Shown: in pieces, positions 38,292 to 48,353 of the stretch
Numbering within the stretch: position 1 is the first letter of the stretch
Layout: every line of letters begins with the position of its first letter
Origin: Legionellaceae bacterium
Lineage (GTDB): Bacteria > Pseudomonadota > Gammaproteobacteria > Legionellales > Legionellaceae
Direction: 5' to 3'
DNA length: 56,778 nt
Assembly (NCBI GenBank): GCA_018061965.1
Contig: JAGOTG010000010.1
Span: 46,558-103,335 of the forward strand
Position numbers and translations under genes: made by a program
The notes under the pieces: model-generated
Seen by the model: the letters and a program-made list of their open reading frames with translations, nothing else
The model's database searches: none
Told to the model about the DNA's origin: nothing

Positions 38292-39331
38292 TGCACAAAA
38301 TCTTCCGTGGTTTGTGGGCCGGTGTATATATGCTCCTCTCAACACTTTGCTTGGCTCAAACTCCAATGGTCAATGTGTATTTGATTGGGGGTGAAGTACC
38401 GCAAAACTTGATTTGGGCTTTTCAAAAAGAAACCGGTATCAAAGTCAATCTATCTACGTATGAAAGCAATGAAGCCTTGTTTGCCAAATTGCATGCCAAT
38501 CGCAAAAACATCTACGACGTCATTCTACCCTCTTCCTATTTTGTAGAGCGTTTGAAGCGTTATGACATGCTGACCCCGCTCGATTTAAAAAAAATACCCA
38601 ATATTAAAAATATCGACCCCTTTTTTTCCGACAATCCTTACGATCCGAATTATCAATATCATGTCCCTTTGGTATGGGGCTCAACGGGTATTTTCTATAA
38701 CCAGCGCTGGATTACCCATCCGCCCAGTACGTGGCAAGATTTATGGAGCCCGGCTTTGCGCAACCAATTGATGCTATTGGATGATATGCGTGATGTATTT
38801 TCCATGAGTTTGATCTCTTTGGGGTATGACCCCAATGATTTGGATCCTAAGCATATTGAGGAAGCCTATCAACATTTGCTGCAGTTAGTTCCCAATATCA
38901 AATTATTTGCCAGCAATGCCATCAAATCCTTGATTATTGATGAAGATGCGAATATCGGTACATCATGGAATGGCGATATTGCCAAAGCGCAGGGCGAAAA
39001 CCCACGTATTAGATTCGTCTATCCAAAAGAAGGTAGTTTACTGTGGGTAGATTGTTTGGCCATTCCCAAAAATGCACCCCATTTGGAAGAAGCCTACCAA
39101 TTCATCAATTATCTTTTACGGCCTCAAAGTGGCGCAGATATTATCCTCATAGAAGGCTATACCAGTACTAATTTGGCCAGTCGTGACCTATTACCACCCG
39201 AGCTCCGAAACAACAAAATTATTTTTCCAGATAAAAGTATATTGGCCCATAGTTATTATTTGCGTGATGTTGGAGAAAGCGTATTAGATTTATATAATAC
39301 CTACTGGGAAAAACTAAAACTCGCTTGTTGA
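38291..39331 (+). CDS. potD: Spermidine/putrescine-binding protein PotD
   Basis: Periplasmic substrate-binding protein of the ABC importer. 346 residues. The signal peptide ends near TLCLAQ. Family blocks: FQKETGIKVNLSTYESNEAL, YDVILPSSYFVERL, VPLVWGSTGIFYNQ, LLDDMRDVFSMSLISLGYDPN and EDANIGTSWNGDIA. Polyamine ligand class is clear; spermidine versus putrescine cannot be told. Last gene of potABCD. Confidence 0.92.
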   Translation: MHKIFRGLWAGVYMLLSTLCLAQTPMVNVYLIGGEVPQNLIWAFQKETGIKVNLSTYESNEALFAKLHANRKNIYDVILPSSYFVERLKRYDMLTPLDLKKIPNIKNIDPFFSDNPYDPNYQYHVPLVWGSTGIFYNQRWITHPPSTWQDLWSPALRNQLMLLDDMRDVFSMSLISLGYDPNDLDPKHIEEAYQHLLQLVPNIKLFASNAIKSLIIDEDANIGTSWNGDIAKAQGENPRIRFVYPKEGSLLWVDCLAIPKNAPHLEEAYQFINYLLRPQSGADIILIEGYTSTNLASRDLLPPELRNNKIIFPDKSILAHSYYLRDVGESVLDLYNTYWEKLKLAC

Positions 39332-39455
39332 TCTCACTCCGTCGCGAGGATCGGCCATATTTGGCGCATTTCGCGTGATCTGCACTCAAATCTGACCGTT
39401 CTCCAAGATTCAAGGGATGCAATTAGTTACTTAGAGTGATGAACAAAAGGACCTT

Positions 39456-40229
39456 ATGACTATTCTCGTATTTGACATTGAAACGGTTCCCGATCTTGCC
39501 TCTGGCCGTAAACTTTATGATTTGCACGGATTATCCGATGCAGATACCGCTTCTGCCATGTTTGCAATGCGGCGTAATAAAGTGGGGCATGATTTTTTAG
39601 CCCATCATTTACAACAAATTGTGGCGATCTCTTTGGTATTAGCCAAGCCCGAGCAAGTTACAGTTTGGTCATTAGGAGATGAACAATCATCCGAAGCAGA
39701 ATTAATCCAGCGGTTTTTTTCTGGTATTGAGAAACATACCCCCACTTTGGTCAGCTGGAATGGCAATGGGTTTGATTTGCCTGTGCTGCATTATCGCGCT
39801 CTGCTACATCGCATCGCAGCCCCGACCTACTGGGAAAATGGCGAACATAATTCCGCGTTTCGTTGGTCCAATTATCTCAATCGATTTCATTATCGTCACT
39901 TGGATCTCATGGATGTTTTGTCCGGTTATCAAAACAAAGCATTTGCACCTTTAGATGAAGTAGCCGTTATGCTCGGATTTCCGGGTAAAATAGGCATGCA
40001 CGGTGACAAAGTGCATCAAGAATATCTGGCTGGCAATCTAAAAAAAATTCGTGATTATTGTGAAACCGATGTGCTCAACACGTACGGTATCTACCTGCAT
40101 TTTGAACATATGCGTGGCACACTGAGCACTGCTGAACACCAACAGGCACTCAATAAGTTAGCTCAATATCTTGCAGCAGAATCCCATAAATCTCATTTTT
40201 CAGAGTTTTTAGAGCATTGGCACAGATAA
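39456..40229 (+). CDS. PolB-like 3'-5' exonuclease (DnaQ fold)
   Basis: 257 residues, of the predicted 3'-5' exonuclease family related to the polymerase B proofreading domain (PF10108). Exo I: VFDIETVPD with Asp7 and Glu9. Exo II: SWNGNGFDLPVLHYRAL. Exo III: RDYCETDVLNTYGIYLHF. No polymerase domain follows, so it is a stand-alone nuclease, probably for DNA repair. AAGGACC precedes the ATG. Single gene. Confidence 0.88.
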   Translation: MTILVFDIETVPDLASGRKLYDLHGLSDADTASAMFAMRRNKVGHDFLAHHLQQIVAISLVLAKPEQVTVWSLGDEQSSEAELIQRFFSGIEKHTPTLVSWNGNGFDLPVLHYRALLHRIAAPTYWENGEHNSAFRWSNYLNRFHYRHLDLMDVLSGYQNKAFAPLDEVAVMLGFPGKIGMHGDKVHQEYLAGNLKKIRDYCETDVLNTYGIYLHFEHMRGTLSTAEHQQALNKLAQYLAAESHKSHFSEFLEHWHR

Positions 40230-40252
40230 AGTAGTCGTAGGATTCAACTTAG

Positions 40253-40276
40253 ATTGGGCCAAGGCCCAACCTGCCA
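40253..40276. repeat. Half copy of the REP-like palindrome
   Basis: ATTGGGCCAAGGCCCAACCTG, right-hand arm only, between the exonuclease gene and the giant gene. Confidence 0.7.
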
Positions 40277-40367
40277 AACACACATCAACAGCATAAGCAT
40301 TCTGTGTTTATTTTACACAAAAACCGTGCTATCATATCGCAGCCAATAAATTTAATGAGACTTTAGA

Positions 40368-43300
40368 ATGCAGGCTTGGAGAGAACAACTAAAAAATTTT
40401 CAAGATATGAAATGGTCCGAGATCATTGCAGGCAGAAAACAAGACATTCTTCAATGGGTTCGTGGCAATCCCCAACCCCAAATCCAAGCAGCTCCAGTTG
40501 AAAGTGGGACAACAACGCCAACTACTACGCCTGTTCCCTTTAGCTTCAATACCGCATTGTTAAATCCTCATTTCCAAGATTTATCGCAAGATCCAGAGAC
40601 GCTACCCTTTATTGAATTTTCTGCGATTGGCCTATTAAGAGCACCTAGCGGCACCACAAAACCAGACGAGTTATTGCCTATCATTCAAAAATTACGCAAC
40701 CAAGAGGCGCCTTACGACCAAGTCGGACGAGTTTATCGCGACATTCCGCTTATTATTGCTCTCAGCCGGCGCTATTATTTATATGGAAATACTAACGGCA
40801 ACATTTGGACCCTAACTGAACTCGAGTCCACCCTGATATCCCAGCGTCATTTACATTTTACGGACAAGCCTTTTTTGCTTGAATATCATCTCCAGCATTA
40901 TCCAATCTATCACCACATTATTGAAAAAAAGGCCCATACTCATTTTTCAACCCAAGCTCAACAAATAACCAAAATAAAAAAAATCATTAATAGCACGTTT
41001 TATATTCAAGCGCTCCTGCGACAAGCCGAAGGTCTTGAAATTAGTTTTTCAGGAATATTTGGGCTAGGGGCGGCCTGTATTAATTATTTCAATGGTGCTA
41101 CTTACGACAATATGTATCGCGCAATAACCCTTCTCTCTGACTCAGAGATTGATTTCGCACATCGCTTCAAAGATGAAGTCAGTGAATTTCTACAGATATT
41201 GGCTCGTTTTAAACAGCTTTCAACTATGACTCGTGCTCAGGTCACCGCTCCTCCCTCCGCTCCCGGGATCTATAGTCCTACTAATAGCTTCCAAGTTGGA
41301 CATGCAGCTGGATTTATCACGCGCAATATCTATGATGCCAATGGGCAATGGGATATCGATGTATTCAGTCAATTCTCTGCGGACCTACCCAAACATATTG
41401 ATATGTTGACCACCCTTATCAATGCCAATAACTCTAGCGTGATCCAACATGCACCCAATATTAATCCAGCACAACTCCGAGCGTTACAAAAAGAAGCAAC
41501 TCAATTATTAAACACCTTGAAACACACTAAAAAAAATGCAAATCGCAGTAAGCTCAATCCATTGTATCAGATGTATCAAATCATCAATTACGCCTTTTTG
41601 ATTCGCCAGATTATTCTGCTCCTCAGTACCACACTCACTCAAGTTGGACAATTAAATGAGGCCTATCAAGAGTCCTTACGCGATATTTTATCTACGCTGC
41701 AAGAAGACGGCTTTTCACTGTTAGTCGACTATGCCCACCATGCTGAAATAGAGTTAACTCTAGATCCTGGCACACTATCACGCCCCGTATTGAAAACCAT
41801 TAATTCGATTAATGTTTATTTGGCGGATCACATTAAAAGTCTGGCTAATTTTTCATTTTTAGGCGAAGAATTACTCACCATAGAAAACTCGAATTTTCTA
41901 GCTAAGCGCGTAGCAGCCATCCAAAGTATGTTCCAAGAATGTCAACAAGCGCGGCAACAAATTCTCTGGGCGCAAGAAGCCCTACCCCTGTTTTTAGATA
42001 ACCTAGCAGCTGATCGCCGTGTCCTGATAAAGCATTATGCTTGGCTCGCACCTTATGTACAGAAAATCAATCCCATATTAAATCGATATATCAGTCGTGA
42101 ACTCACTGCAACGCAAGGTGTTTGCAATCTGGATGAGGATACTGTTCGGGCATTACGTTGTCAATTGTCTGCCTATTTGACGAAATTGCAAAACACCGAA
42201 GCCTTGCGTGCTCAACAATGTCAGGCCGTTCTCGCAGCCATACCGCAACACACCCATTTACAATTGTTTCCCTATTCTGCGCGTACAGGTTGTGATATTG
42301 CGCTTAAAATTGTTAAAGATATCCCTTTGGATGGCTTAGCGCTCCCAAAAGAACATCCTATTTTAATTCAACATCGTGTGAAATCTGAAAATTCTTATGT
42401 TTTTTATGGCAATACAGATGGCACAAAATGGGGATTTACGCCCATTGCAGTCGCCTTTATCCATCCTGGTATTCTGCAGCATTTTTCTAATCTCCGTCGG
42501 AATTTAACTGACGTCGACCAGAATGTATTCCATATCCTCAACTATCGAACCAAATATGAGTCTCTTTATAAACAAATGATTCTCAGAAAGGCGCATACCC
42601 ATTATCATTCCAAATTCAGTAGTTTAGAGTCTGAAGTGTTGGGTGATAAACCAGAAAGCTTAACCACCGTAGTATGCAAACCCATTGATTGGCTCCATAA
42701 GAAATGGCAAGGTCAAACAGCCCTTTCAGAAACCACAGCGGCTCAAGCAGATGCCGTAGTTGAGCCAGTTCTTACTATTACAAAGGCCAATCAATATCAC
42801 GACTATTATGCGGTTCTAGAGGAACTATCTGTAGAGCAGACTTTAACACTCAGCGGTTGGTATCAACAAAAAATAGCCAATTATAATGAGGCAGTCGAAA
42901 TGCTGGACCTATTCAAAGTGCTTATCAATCAGCATTTTCCGCGAACTGAAATCCTTTTCTCAGAAAGATCGGCCTTACAAAAACAGTGCCAGTATTTATA
43001 TCATTCTTTGCGCCCATACCTCATTAGCATTCGAAATTTTCCAGACTTTGATCACAGTATGGTGCAAGCCCTTTCTGTTCCTACCGCGGGTAGAAAAACG
43101 AGACCTCACATCAGTTGCAACACATTTAATCGTATCTTACGAGAATTTTCTTTAGAGAGCGCTCATGAACTCATAGCAGGGTGGCAAGATAGGGCCACTC
43201 AATTGGCGGCGCATGCACGCGCCACTCTATCCACAAAAAACGAGCAAGAACTGCTGACAAGACGCGGAAGTTTTACCGCCCTTCCCAGAGATGGCTACCT

Positions 43301-46064
43301 CCTAAAAACCACCGAAATATCGACTAAAATTAGAGAACTCCATAACTCACTTAAAGAATGGATTCCTATTCTAAATATTAGAATTCAACGTGAATTACAA
43401 ACAGCACCAAGAGCAGGAGTCGCACCTTATCCTGAAATAATGGATTTAAAACAGCAATTAAGTCATCCGCCTTTCATTTTGTTTTTTAAACGCATCTTCA
43501 ATGCAGCTCACCATTTAGAGCATTTGGCGATACAATTGGAACGCATTCGTACTGGTGACACTGAAGAGATCAAAAACGAAACTATCGGTCTGATTTTAGA
43601 AAATAGCATGTCACACGGCAAAGCGCTCTTTGACATCAGCATTCAATTACGCGATGACCGAGTGCTGAGCGAACTGTGTCAAGACGCCTATCAGCAATAT
43701 TCTGAGATTATTCATAAAATATCCAATCTAGTGCAACCTTATACTCCTGATGTAAAAAAAGCTCATCCACAAACGGAAGGTGTCAACTTCCCAGGATTGT
43801 GGTATTCCATGAACGCTTTTTACACCCTTCCCGCTCATTTACTATCCATTACAGGTCAGAAATATCATAATTTCGGCTATGGAATGCGCTTGATCATCGA
43901 CACGAATGAGGATGTCGTCACACCAACCATTCAAACATTGACGCTCATTCAACATGGGAACCATTATTATATTTATAGTAATGGTACTGGAGGAGACTGG
44001 GCCTTACGTAATCTTCCGCATGCATTAATTGCTCCATTGAAACTTGATTTCAGTCAAGATTATTTAGGCTATGACCATCGCTGCCAGCCTTTATACGATT
44101 ATTTGATCCAACACAATTATCACTTCACTCGATTAAATGAACTGCAAATTTCGGCCAAACGTGCCACGCAAAATGTCGAACAAATTATTCAAGATTCTAA
44201 TCGTTATTTCAGATTGTTTTTCTTTGATGGACCCATGATTTATCAATTAAATCAAAGACTACAAGCACAATTACCGATCTTTACGCGAACGACACAAGAA
44301 ATCGCTATGAGTCATTTGGATATTTTGCAAACAGATTATTTTGCACCCCTGTTGGTCAGAGCAGATACCAAAGAACACGAATGGGGCTTGCTCGCAGGAA
44401 CGATTACAGGACCACTAGAAGCGATCCAGAATGAATGGTATCAGGGATTGATTTTCCCACTTAAAAAGACGTTTCTTGAAAAAGCAGAATTCTGTACCAA
44501 TGACGTCATATTAACGACTCGGATAGCTGCTGAGGCACAACGTTTGGCTGAGTTATCTACCATCAATGAGGCTCAATCTGCTGAAATCGATTTGGTGTCT
44601 AGGTTTGCTGGCAACTTAAAGAGCTTCGTTGATACTACAGGGACATACTTCCAATGGCAGCAAAGTCCCGTTTCATCCTTCTTGGTCAACTGCTATACTG
44701 CAGACATCGTCCCTAAACTTCTCGAACATCGCAGTACTTTTATCCCCCCGTGGATTGCACTCATCTCGCCACACCTGAATCGTGATAATTTGCAGCCAAT
44801 TCAGGTACAAGTCAGTACTTATTATATGCGTTTGGCACGATTTTCATTGTTGCACAATGCGAGTGAGCGACAACTTTGTGAAACCTTACCCATTTTCCTT
44901 ACCTGTTTGGACGTATTATTATCCGGCAATAACGCCGAAGCAATAGAAGAAATTACGCCAAAACTAGTGGCATATCGCGCATCCCACAAACCACCCCAAG
45001 AGCCCCGCACCGCGCCCACAATGGGTGCAGTCATGCTTACCTGCTTGGAGAAATTAATAGCCGGCAATAGTTCTGAAGCAATTCCTGGAAGAATATCTAC
45101 GTTTTATTCTGAGCAAATTGTGCCAAAACTACAGGAGCATCGTAAGTCCTGCGTGCCTAACTGGCTTAAAGATATCAGCAGTGAACTTAATCGAGACACC
45201 ATGTCTGCAGTTTTAGAGCAAACTCAGACTTATTCAGCTCATTTAAAGGGTACCGTCGCGACGCAAGCATTATATAAAGACTTATCTACTGAAAAACTAG
45301 CCTATCTTAGAGAAAAGCTTGTGACGCATCAGACATCAAGCATGCCACAATATCGCCAATCGTTCGCCAAGCATCATTTTCATACGTATGTGAATCGCTT
45401 GCCCTATCAAGCATCTGGGCTTATGCATAATAAAATTCACCGAGAATATCATCGGGAATTAAAAACTTATCTTAACCAACAAGAAACGGAATTACTGCAA
45501 CACGCGATGGCTCACCAAGAAGTTGATACAGCGATTAATGAGCGCCTACAAGAAAAAATCACTGAATTCAAGCAACGCTATTTTGAACGATTCCAACGTT
45601 TTGACCGTCTCCAAACCGCTATCAATGAATTCAAAGATTATCTTATGCGCGATCACCATTTACCTCCGCGCTTACGCACTGCGAAAATGGATTGCTTAAA
45701 CTCGTTAGAGGACATCATCCATCAAAATCGGGGTGAATTAACTGTGGAAACATTTTTGAATGAACGATCTCTACTCCTACGCCAGTTTATTGAAACCAAT
45801 AAAGACGCGTTATTAGAGCAGCACCCGCAATTCAATAACGTTTTGGATTGGTTGATAGATTGTGTGATGTCGTTATTTGCAGCGCTAGGCCTGTATACAC
45901 CCGAATGCCCAAAACGCTATGCGGATCTCGTAAATGCGAATAACCCTCAGCAAAATCTGCCACCTAACTGGACAAGTTTTCTCACGTTTCGACCTGCTCC
46001 CAGTACGCCAGCCAGAGGCACAGTGATTCTGACGACCCCGAGTACAACGCCGGCACGGAATTAA
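40368..46064 (+). CDS. Giant modular protein of unknown function; possible effector
   Basis: Not recognised. 1898 residues. A motif of the form YY.YGNT.G..W recurs at ~135-146 (YYLYGNTNGNIW), ~676-688 (YVFYGNTDGTKW) and ~1198-1210 (YYIYSNGTGGDW). It is followed each time by a conserved helical stretch (YHHIIEKKAHTHF; YKQMILRKAHTHY; YDYLIQHNYHFTR). The spacing of about 530 residues implies three copies of a large module. A second repeat type near 1440-1490 and 1580-1630 has IVPKL.EHR...PPW or PNW then LNRD. Most of the rest is helical. A hydrophobic stretch lies at ~1825-1844 and a Thr/Pro tail (PSTPARG...TTPSTTPARN) ends it. There is no signal peptide. Size and style fit a Dot/Icm-type effector (inference only). 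Confidence 0.75.
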   Translation: MQAWREQLKNFQDMKWSEIIAGRKQDILQWVRGNPQPQIQAAPVESGTTTPTTTPVPFSFNTALLNPHFQDLSQDPETLPFIEFSAIGLLRAPSGTTKPDELLPIIQKLRNQEAPYDQVGRVYRDIPLIIALSRRYYLYGNTNGNIWTLTELESTLISQRHLHFTDKPFLLEYHLQHYPIYHHIIEKKAHTHFSTQAQQITKIKKIINSTFYIQALLRQAEGLEISFSGIFGLGAACINYFNGATYDNMYRAITLLSDSEIDFAHRFKDEVSEFLQILARFKQLSTMTRAQVTAPPSAPGIYSPTNSFQVGHAAGFITRNIYDANGQWDIDVFSQFSADLPKHIDMLTTLINANNSSVIQHAPNINPAQLRALQKEATQLLNTLKHTKKNANRSKLNPLYQMYQIINYAFLIRQIILLLSTTLTQVGQLNEAYQESLRDILSTLQEDGFSLLVDYAHHAEIELTLDPGTLSRPVLKTINSINVYLADHIKSLANFSFLGEELLTIENSNFLAKRVAAIQSMFQECQQARQQILWAQEALPLFLDNLAADRRVLIKHYAWLAPYVQKINPILNRYISRELTATQGVCNLDEDTVRALRCQLSAYLTKLQNTEALRAQQCQAVLAAIPQHTHLQLFPYSARTGCDIALKIVKDIPLDGLALPKEHPILIQHRVKSENSYVFYGNTDGTKWGFTPIAVAFIHPGILQHFSNLRRNLTDVDQNVFHILNYRTKYESLYKQMILRKAHTHYHSKFSSLESEVLGDKPESLTTVVCKPIDWLHKKWQGQTALSETTAAQADAVVEPVLTITKANQYHDYYAVLEELSVEQTLTLSGWYQQKIANYNEAVEMLDLFKVLINQHFPRTEILFSERSALQKQCQYLYHSLRPYLISIRNFPDFDHSMVQALSVPTAGRKTRPHISCNTFNRILREFSLESAHELIAGWQDRATQLAAHARATLSTKNEQELLTRRGSFTALPRDGYLLKTTEISTKIRELHNSLKEWIPILNIRIQRELQTAPRAGVAPYPEIMDLKQQLSHPPFILFFKRIFNAAHHLEHLAIQLERIRTGDTEEIKNETIGLILENSMSHGKALFDISIQLRDDRVLSELCQDAYQQYSEIIHKISNLVQPYTPDVKKAHPQTEGVNFPGLWYSMNAFYTLPAHLLSITGQKYHNFGYGMRLIIDTNEDVVTPTIQTLTLIQHGNHYYIYSNGTGGDWALRNLPHALIAPLKLDFSQDYLGYDHRCQPLYDYLIQHNYHFTRLNELQISAKRATQNVEQIIQDSNRYFRLFFFDGPMIYQLNQRLQAQLPIFTRTTQEIAMSHLDILQTDYFAPLLVRADTKEHEWGLLAGTITGPLEAIQNEWYQGLIFPLKKTFLEKAEFCTNDVILTTRIAAEAQRLAELSTINEAQSAEIDLVSRFAGNLKSFVDTTGTYFQWQQSPVSSFLVNCYTADIVPKLLEHRSTFIPPWIALISPHLNRDNLQPIQVQVSTYYMRLARFSLLHNASERQLCETLPIFLTCLDVLLSGNNAEAIEEITPKLVAYRASHKPPQEPRTAPTMGAVMLTCLEKLIAGNSSEAIPGRISTFYSEQIVPKLQEHRKSCVPNWLKDISSELNRDTMSAVLEQTQTYSAHLKGTVATQALYKDLSTEKLAYLREKLVTHQTSSMPQYRQSFAKHHFHTYVNRLPYQASGLMHNKIHREYHRELKTYLNQQETELLQHAMAHQEVDTAINERLQEKITEFKQRYFERFQRFDRLQTAINEFKDYLMRDHHLPPRLRTAKMDCLNSLEDIIHQNRGELTVETFLNERSLLLRQFIETNKDALLEQHPQFNNVLDWLIDCVMSLFAALGLYTPECPKRYADLVNANNPQQNLPPNWTSFLTFRPAPSTPARGTVILTTPSTTPARN

Positions 46065-46132
46065 CTAAGGAGTTATCTTCAGATAATACCGTAGCGCAGT
46101 CAAATTGGTGTCCTTCTTTATAATTGATTCCT

Positions 46133-46169
46133 ATCCAGGGTAAGAGCCGCACAGATTCTTGCCCTGGAT
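46133..46169. other. Hairpin in the gap before nagZ
   Basis: ATCCAGGGTAAGA (46133-46145) pairs with TCTTGCCCTGGAT (46157-46169) at 12 of 13 positions. No U-run follows. It may be a terminator for the giant gene or a remnant element. Confidence 0.45.
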
Positions 46170-46242
46170 CTCTTATGCCTACCCATGACATATCCCCTTA
46201 AATTACGTTACAATAGCAGCTTTCTATTTCGAGGATCCCGTC

Positions 46243-47313
46243 TTGCAACAGCCATCACTACGCTATCAAATTGCCCAAATGTTGCTATTAGGATTTGAGG
46301 GCACTCAAATTGAAACTCACAATCCCATTGCAAAAGCCATTTCAGAAGAAGGTATTGGCGGCGTGATTTTGTTTGACTATGATTATCAAGCCAAGGAATT
46401 CGGGAAAAACATTCAAAATCCTGAGCAAGTTAAACAAATCAATCGAACATTACAAACGTTAAATGCCCAAGCGCGCCAGCATGACCAGCAACCCCTGCTG
46501 CCTCTGATTATTTCTGTAGACTATGAAGGCGGCAAAGTAAATCGGTTAAAAGAGTCTTATGGTTTTCCCGCCACCATCTCCGCAGTCGAAGCGGGCAAAC
46601 TGTCAGCTGAAGACGCGTCACAAGCTGCGAGTGCCATGGCAGAAACACTAGCGCAATTAGGTTTCAATTTAGATTTTGCACCGGTTGTGGATGTCAATGT
46701 TTATGCTGACAATCCCATTCTTGGCAAATTGGATCGGTGTTTTTCTAGCGATCCGCAAAAAGTGACTGATTATGCAAAAATTTACACTCAAGCATTAGCC
46801 AAACACCAGATACATTCTTGCTATAAACACTTTCCTGGTCATGGAAGTTCAGAAGCAGACTCACATTTAGGTTTTGCAGATGTCACCGATACTTGGCAAG
46901 ACTATGAACTACTGCCCTATCAAGCTTTGAGCCAAGACCCACAGGGCTGCCAAATGATTATGACCGCGCACATCATCAATCGAAAATTGGATGCCACTGG
47001 CTTACCTGCTACCTTGTCCTACACTATGCTGACTGAATTATTGCGCAAAAAATTACAGTATCAAGGCATCATTATTACGGACGACATGCAAATGAAGGCC
47101 ATAGCGGATCATTACAATATGGAAGCAGCCATTACATTGGCCATCAATGCTGGAGCTGATATGATCATTTTTGGAAATCAATTAAGCACTACTATTCAAG
47201 ACAGCAAATCTATCATTGATTATATTGAATCAGAGGTTCGTGCCGGCAAGATTGCAGAAGAGACGATTCAACAAGCTTATGCAAGGATTGTGAAATTTAA
47301 AAGTATGTATTGA
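46243..47313 (+). CDS. nagZ: Beta-N-acetylhexosaminidase, glycoside hydrolase family 3 (NagZ-like)
   Basis: Removes N-acetylglucosamine from muropeptides in peptidoglycan recycling. 356 residues, single GH3 domain. Motifs: VDYEGGKVNRLK, NLDFAPVVDVNV, KHFPGHGSSEADSHL (Lys195-Gly201) with the mobile acid-base loop, and IITDDMQM where Asp280/281 includes the nucleophile. The start is TTG at 46243 with GAGG 8 bases upstream; no better ATG exists. It is slightly longer than E. coli NagZ, so another exo-hexosaminidase activity is possible. Confidence 0.88.
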   Translation: MQQPSLRYQIAQMLLLGFEGTQIETHNPIAKAISEEGIGGVILFDYDYQAKEFGKNIQNPEQVKQINRTLQTLNAQARQHDQQPLLPLIISVDYEGGKVNRLKESYGFPATISAVEAGKLSAEDASQAASAMAETLAQLGFNLDFAPVVDVNVYADNPILGKLDRCFSSDPQKVTDYAKIYTQALAKHQIHSCYKHFPGHGSSEADSHLGFADVTDTWQDYELLPYQALSQDPQGCQMIMTAHIINRKLDATGLPATLSYTMLTELLRKKLQYQGIIITDDMQMKAIADHYNMEAAITLAINAGADMIIFGNQLSTTIQDSKSIIDYIESEVRAGKIAEETIQQAYARIVKFKSMY

Positions 47314-47335
47314 GGTTGTTTTGTATGTAATTTAA

Positions 47336-47385
47336 TAGACTTCTTGCACTAAATCAAAATTCACAGGTTATATGCAAAAAGTCTA
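47336..47385. mobile_element. Short MITE-like element related to 9101-9197
   Basis: TAGACTTCTTGCA (47336-47348) and TGCAAAAAGTCTA (47373-47385) are complementary at 12 of 13. The 24-base middle contains AAAATTCACAGGTTATA, matching AAAATTCACAGCTTATG in the 97-bp element. It abuts the REP-like copy at 47388. Confidence 0.5.
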
Positions 47386-47387
47386 AT

Positions 47388-47479
47388 GTAGGTTGGGCCT
47401 TGGCCCAACAGCAAAGCGCAGCGCTTCAATTAAGAAGTAACAAGCGCTGAGCGCGTTGTTGGGCCGAGGCCCAACCTAC
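47388..47479 (+). repeat. Composite REP-like palindrome, full copy
   Basis: GTAGGTTGGGCCTTGGCCC to GGCCCAACCTAC with the usual AGCAAAGCGCAGCGCTTCAA middle. The right arm has one change (GGGCCGAGGCCC). It sits between nagZ and the convergent two-TM gene. Confidence 0.9.
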
Positions 47480-47480
47480 A

Positions 47481-48194
47481 TTAGTCAGTCAAAGAACAGT
47501 TCGCCCGATAAGCAGCATACGTCTCAACAGCCAAACTTCTATCAGAACCATCTTTATTCGCAAAAAATCCCTGAGCTAATTCATAAGGAGATTGTGTGCA
47601 GGGTGTTGTTATACCTTGGGCATTCAAAAATTTTTTAGAAAAAAGAGCTTTGGGTTCACTTTCCTGATAAACACTTTGAATCAGATTCAGAAACCTCATT
47701 ACCTTATTCATTGCCTCAACGCCCATTCTGATAGCCACGACACCGAAAGCCACTGCCGCACCCAAGAATAGGGTTTGCAACGTAAATTGTGCCGCAACTA
47801 AAGCAGCTGCCAAATAAAACAAACAATATAAAGTAAATGCTCCCAACACAGCAATTATCAAGTAAAGACCTATTTTAGATCCTTTTTCCATTCGTTTGTA
47901 ACCTTCAGGATCTTGCATGAACAGGTTAATCATCTCTTTCAAACTGTCTGCACGCTGTATCTGCAATGAATGAGTCAAAAAAAGAGATCGTGGGGTCCGG
48001 TGTTGCAGAATATGTAGCAATGCTTCACATACCTCAGACATTAGCAATATTTGAAAATAGGAATCTAGATTAACATCAGCCAAAGCCACGGTTGCGCTAT
48101 TACTATATCGCCCTCGTAGTCTTTTCACTTCTTCCACTTTCATTTGAGAAAGCGCTTTCGAGTATTGACTAAGCTCTTGCTGTACTGCTGTCAT
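47481..48194 (-). CDS. Unknown protein with a central membrane hairpin
   Basis: Not recognised. 237 residues from the ATG at 48194 (GGAG 5 bases upstream; a GTG at 48197 is too close to that site). Helical N-terminal ~105 residues, then two hydrophobic helices (IGLYLIIAVLGAFTLYCLFY and FTLQTLFLGAAVAFGVVAIR), then a soluble tail. The shape resembles the protein at 34167-35033, though sequence likeness is weak. The gene reads away from the tandem secreted pair across a large hairpin. Confidence 0.6.
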   Translation of the reverse strand: MTAVQQELSQYSKALSQMKVEEVKRLRGRYSNSATVALADVNLDSYFQILLMSEVCEALLHILQHRTPRSLFLTHSLQIQRADSLKEMINLFMQDPEGYKRMEKGSKIGLYLIIAVLGAFTLYCLFYLAAALVAAQFTLQTLFLGAAVAFGVVAIRMGVEAMNKVMRFLNLIQSVYQESEPKALFSKKFLNAQGITTPCTQSPYELAQGFFANKDGSDRSLAVETYAAYRANCSLTD

Positions 48195-48274
48195 CACATC
48201 TCCATTAATACGAAATCGCGATATTTTAGTCTATTTTATATAAAAACCAAACCCATATAAGAAGCTACGTAACT

Positions 48275-48353
48275 ACATTAAATGTTCGGGTAAACACTTG
48301 GATTACGTTCAAATCTGAATGCAAGATAAGATGTTTACCCGAACATTTAATGT
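48275..48353. repeat. Perfect 22-bp inverted repeat with 35-base loop
   Basis: The arms are 48275-48296 and 48332-48353. The left arm begins ACATTAAATGTTCGGGTAAA and the right arm is its exact complement. Inside the loop CTTG and CAAG extend the stem. It lies between two divergent genes and touches the likely -35 of the right-hand gene. Confidence 0.85.

Noticed and set aside
46073..46086. Palindrome TTATCTTCAGATAA after the giant gene
   Set aside because: Short and AT-rich; expected by chance and not linked to a promoter or U-run.
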